6,644 nt of DNA from Streptosporangiaceae bacterium. Lineage in GTDB: Bacteria > Actinomycetota > Actinomycetes > Streptosporangiales > Streptosporangiaceae. The position numbers were made by a program, and so were the translations under genes. The notes under the pieces were generated by a model. It searched no databases, had not been told where the DNA came from, and worked only from the letters and a program-made list of their open reading frames with translations. How positions within the stretch are numbered: the first letter of the stretch is position 1; each line of letters opens with the position of its first letter. The stretch lies in the NCBI GenBank assembly GCA_030038715.1, contig JASHSO010000416.1:1-6644 (forward strand), written 5' to 3'. Below are positions 4,970 through 6,644 of this stretch, piece after piece.

Positions 4970-5669
4970 CGAGGCGCAGCCGGGTGCGCGGGCGGAGCTG
5001 GCAGCGGGTCAGCGCAAGCCCACGCGGTCGGCGATCGCCGAGGGTGGGCCGTCGCCCGTTGAACAGGAACGCTGGCCGCTGCGGCTGCCTCCCGGGCAGT
5101 ACATCCCGAGGAAGCTGCCTGTACTGCACTACGGACCCATCCCCGCCTTCCGCCGGGATACCTGGGACCTGCGCATCTTCGGGGCCACTCAGAAGGCCGC
5201 GGAGACCCGGCTGAGCTGGGATGAGGTTGCGGCGCTTCCGGTGAGCGAGGTCACGGCGGACTTTCACTGCGTGACCAAGTTCACAGTCCCGGGCATGCGC
5301 TGGGCCGGCATCCTCGGCGCGGAGTTCCTGGAGCGCTTCCCGCCGGCGCCGGCCGTGACACACGTCATGATCTGGGCTGACTTCGGTTACAGCGCGAACG
5401 TGCGGATCGGCGACTTCGGCGCGGCCGGCACGGTGCTCGCCACTTATCGCGAAGGCTCGGTGCTAAGTCCCGAGCATGGGTTCCCGCTCCGGCTCGTGGT
5501 GCCGCAGCTGTATGCGTGGAAGAGCGTGAAATGGGTGCGCGCGGTCGAGTACCTGACCGTTGACAGGCGCGGATTCTGGGAGGAGCGCGGCTATCACAAC
5601 ACCGCCGACCCCTGGCGTGAGCAGAGGTACTCCTATCAGGAAGGGGAAGGCGAGGGGCCGCCGCTCTGA
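4908..5669 (+). CDS. sulfite-oxidase-like molybdopterin-dependent oxidoreductase, cytoplasmic
   Basis: This is a single-domain protein of the sulfite oxidase/YedY (MsrP) molybdopterin fold; its substrate is unknown. Of 253 residues, the first 55 or so are polar and low in complexity. The domain then runs PPGQYIPRKLPVLHYGPIPAF (61-81), TWDLRIFG, LSWDEVAALP, TADFHCVTKF (116-125), HGFPLRLVVPQLYAWKSVKWV (190-210) and a C-terminal GFWEERGYHNTADPW (222-236). Cys121 in the HC-VTKF motif is the expected thiolate ligand of molybdenum. No Tat or Sec signal and no heme or dimerisation domain is present, so it should act in the cytoplasm with an unknown electron partner. GTG 4908 is the first start after an in-frame TGA at 4896 but has no Shine-Dalgarno, so the N-terminus is uncertain. 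It is divergent from the DAHP synthase leader and convergent with the kinase. Confidence 0.88.
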   Translation: MQERGSQLETTQPCANARETSEAQPGARAELAAGQRKPTRSAIAEGGPSPVEQERWPLRLPPGQYIPRKLPVLHYGPIPAFRRDTWDLRIFGATQKAAETRLSWDEVAALPVSEVTADFHCVTKFTVPGMRWAGILGAEFLERFPPAPAVTHVMIWADFGYSANVRIGDFGAAGTVLATYREGSVLSPEHGFPLRLVVPQLYAWKSVKWVRAVEYLTVDRRGFWEERGYHNTADPWREQRYSYQEGEGEGPPL

Positions 5670-5671
5670 GC

Positions 5672-5708
5672 GTGCCCGGCCCGCCCGTGGTCCGCCCAGC
5701 CCGGGCAC
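5672..5708. terminator. possible bidirectional terminator between convergent genes
   Basis: GTGCCCGG (5672-5679) and CCGGGCAC (5701-5708) form a perfect 8-bp stem directly after the molybdoenzyme stop, with a 21-base loop. A further small stem GGCA-TGCC (5703-5714) overlaps it. No T-tract follows on either strand, and such GC-rich DNA gives stems easily, so the role is inferred from the position between two converging genes. Confidence 0.3.
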
Positions 5709-5770
5709 CCGTGCCACGTTGCCGGCCCGCCCGGCCCGGGCGTGCAGCCTGCGGCAAGTCACCCACGTCG

Positions 5771-6644
5771 CTACAGCGAGTAGCCCACCGTGATCGTGAT
5801 CGTCGATCCCGCCGGGGCCGTGCCAGCAGGCGTGTAGTTCGTAACCCGCCCGCCGAACAGGCCCTGGTCGACGCTCACCTGGAAGCCCGCGGCACGCAGC
5901 TCCTGTATCGCCTGCCCGACCGGCAACCCGTCCACGTCAGGCACCGCCACTCCCGGCGGGCCGGCGGAGACCCAGACCGTGACCACCATGCCCGGGATGA
6001 TCCGACTGCCTGGACTGGGAGACTGCTTGAGCACCGTGCCCTGGGGCTGCGAGCTGTTCGCCACGGTTTGCTGCTGTATCGAGTAGCCGCCGGAGGCTGC
6101 CGCGGACTGCGCGGCAGCGAGCTGCTGCCCGACGAAGTTCGGCAGCGGCTGGCCGGAGCTAACCACGAGCTGGACCGGTTTGTTCTTCGGCCATTGCTGA
6201 TAGGCGACGGGAACCGTGGCTATGACAATGCCCGACGCGATGCTGGTCGACGGCTGCGACTTCGGCGGGCCGAACGTCAGGCCAGCGGCGCGCAGGCTCT
6301 GCTCGGCCTGCGTGAGCGACTGGCCGGTGACAGACGGCATCGTCACCAGAGTCGGCCCGAGCGAGGGGATGATCGTTACCTTGCCGCCGTGCCCGATGCG
6401 TGCACCTGCTGGCGGGTCGGTGCCAATGACCTCACCTCGCGGCACCGACTCACTGTGCCGGGCTCGACCGATAGCCACGACGAGGCCGGAGTTCTCCAGG
6501 TCGCCCCGTGCCGTGCTCATGGTCATCCCGGCCACCGACGGCACGCTGGAGTACTGGCCCTCGGCCACCCACCAGATAGCGCTGGCTAGCAGGAGGGCAG
6601 CCAGCACGATGACGATCCGGCAGCTGAACAGCCAGCGCTGGAGC
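5771..6644 (-). CDS. PASTA-domain Ser/Thr protein kinase, C-terminal part (5' end beyond window)
   Basis: The visible 290 residues are the C-terminal part of a PknB/PrkC-type kinase. The frame is open through the window edge. The GTG at 6607 falls within the membrane segment and is not a start. Numbering from 6643, RIVIVLAALLLASAIWWVA (9-27) is a single transmembrane helix preceded by a basic, Trp-containing cytoplasmic stretch. Four PASTA repeats follow at about 34-94, 100-164, 167-229 and 233-290, marked by VPSVAGM, MPSVTGQ, LPNFVGQQ and VPDVDGL and by repeat ends such as VSSGQP and VSAGPP. PASTA domains bind peptidoglycan fragments outside the cell and signal to the cytoplasmic kinase, which controls growth and cell-wall synthesis. 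The kinase domain itself is not visible, so a kinase-less PASTA membrane protein is possible, but the juxtamembrane layout is typical of actinobacterial kinases. The gene converges on the molybdoenzyme gene, with about 100 bases between stops. Confidence 0.88.
   Translation of the reverse strand, partial: LQRWLFSCRIVIVLAALLLASAIWWVAEGQYSSVPSVAGMTMSTARGDLENSGLVVAIGRARHSESVPRGEVIGTDPPAGARIGHGGKVTIIPSLGPTLVTMPSVTGQSLTQAEQSLRAAGLTFGPPKSQPSTSIASGIVIATVPVAYQQWPKNKPVQLVVSSGQPLPNFVGQQLAAAQSAAASGGYSIQQQTVANSSQPQGTVLKQSPSPGSRIIPGMVVTVWVSAGPPGVAVPDVDGLPVGQAIQELRAAGFQVSVDQGLFGGRVTNYTPAGTAPAGSTITITVGYSL

Noticed and set aside
4704..5363. 219-codon minus-strand frame that ends with the leader peptide sequence
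   Set aside because: Its upstream part is antisense to the molybdoenzyme and Arg/Pro/Leu-rich without a domain. Only the last 24 codons from GTG 4778 have support.
5672..6589. Plus-strand 305-codon frame opposite the PASTA protein
   Set aside because: Antisense to four clear PASTA repeats; Arg/His/Gly-rich translation typical of a shadow frame.

Overview
The window is high-GC DNA, with G or C in most third codon positions. It reads as a chromosomal segment of an actinomycete (Actinomycetota). The evidence is the actinobacterial phosphofructokinase signature, a PASTA-domain Ser/Thr kinase, a cytoplasmic sulfite-oxidase-like molybdoenzyme and GTG starts. I cannot place the genus. No mobile element, CRISPR array, tRNA or rRNA is visible, and all genes look chromosomal and intact apart from two cut by the window edges.

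Layout. Plus strand, left: a 6-phosphofructokinase cut at its 5' end (1-1005), whose active-site residues predict pyrophosphate rather than ATP as donor, then a short-form ThiI tRNA 4-thiouridine synthase (about 1060-2319). Minus strand, middle: a putative secreted beta-propeller protein of unknown function (2321-3430), meeting thiI tail to tail with one base between the stop codons. Upstream of it is a type I-beta DAHP synthase (3590-4633), the first enzyme of the shikimate pathway. Plus strand, right: a molybdopterin oxidoreductase (4908-5669). Minus strand, far right: the membrane segment and four PASTA repeats of a Ser/Thr protein kinase that runs off the window (5771-6644).

The most interesting feature is the 145-base leader of the DAHP synthase gene. 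It contains a 24-codon open frame that starts GTG at 4778 and carries the run Tyr-Trp-Phe-Gly-Phe-Gly-Tyr. Both Phe codons are TTT, which is unusual in such GC-rich DNA. Directly after the aromatic codons come two overlapping CGGCCC segments able to pair with the 5' arm of a strong 10-bp terminator-like hairpin (4659-4688). That hairpin lies just before the ribosome binding site of the synthase. This is the architecture of a ribosome-mediated attenuator, here tuned to all three aromatic amino acids. A TAGGCT -10-like box ends seven bases before the GTG, so the leader peptide may be translated from a leaderless transcript. Together with the N-terminal regulatory domain of the enzyme, this suggests control of aromatic synthesis at both RNA and protein level.

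The genes do not form one operon. pfk and thiI may be co-transcribed. The DAHP synthase and the beta-propeller gene point the same way but are separated by 159 bases containing an inverted repeat. The molybdoenzyme is divergent from the DAHP synthase and convergent with the kinase.
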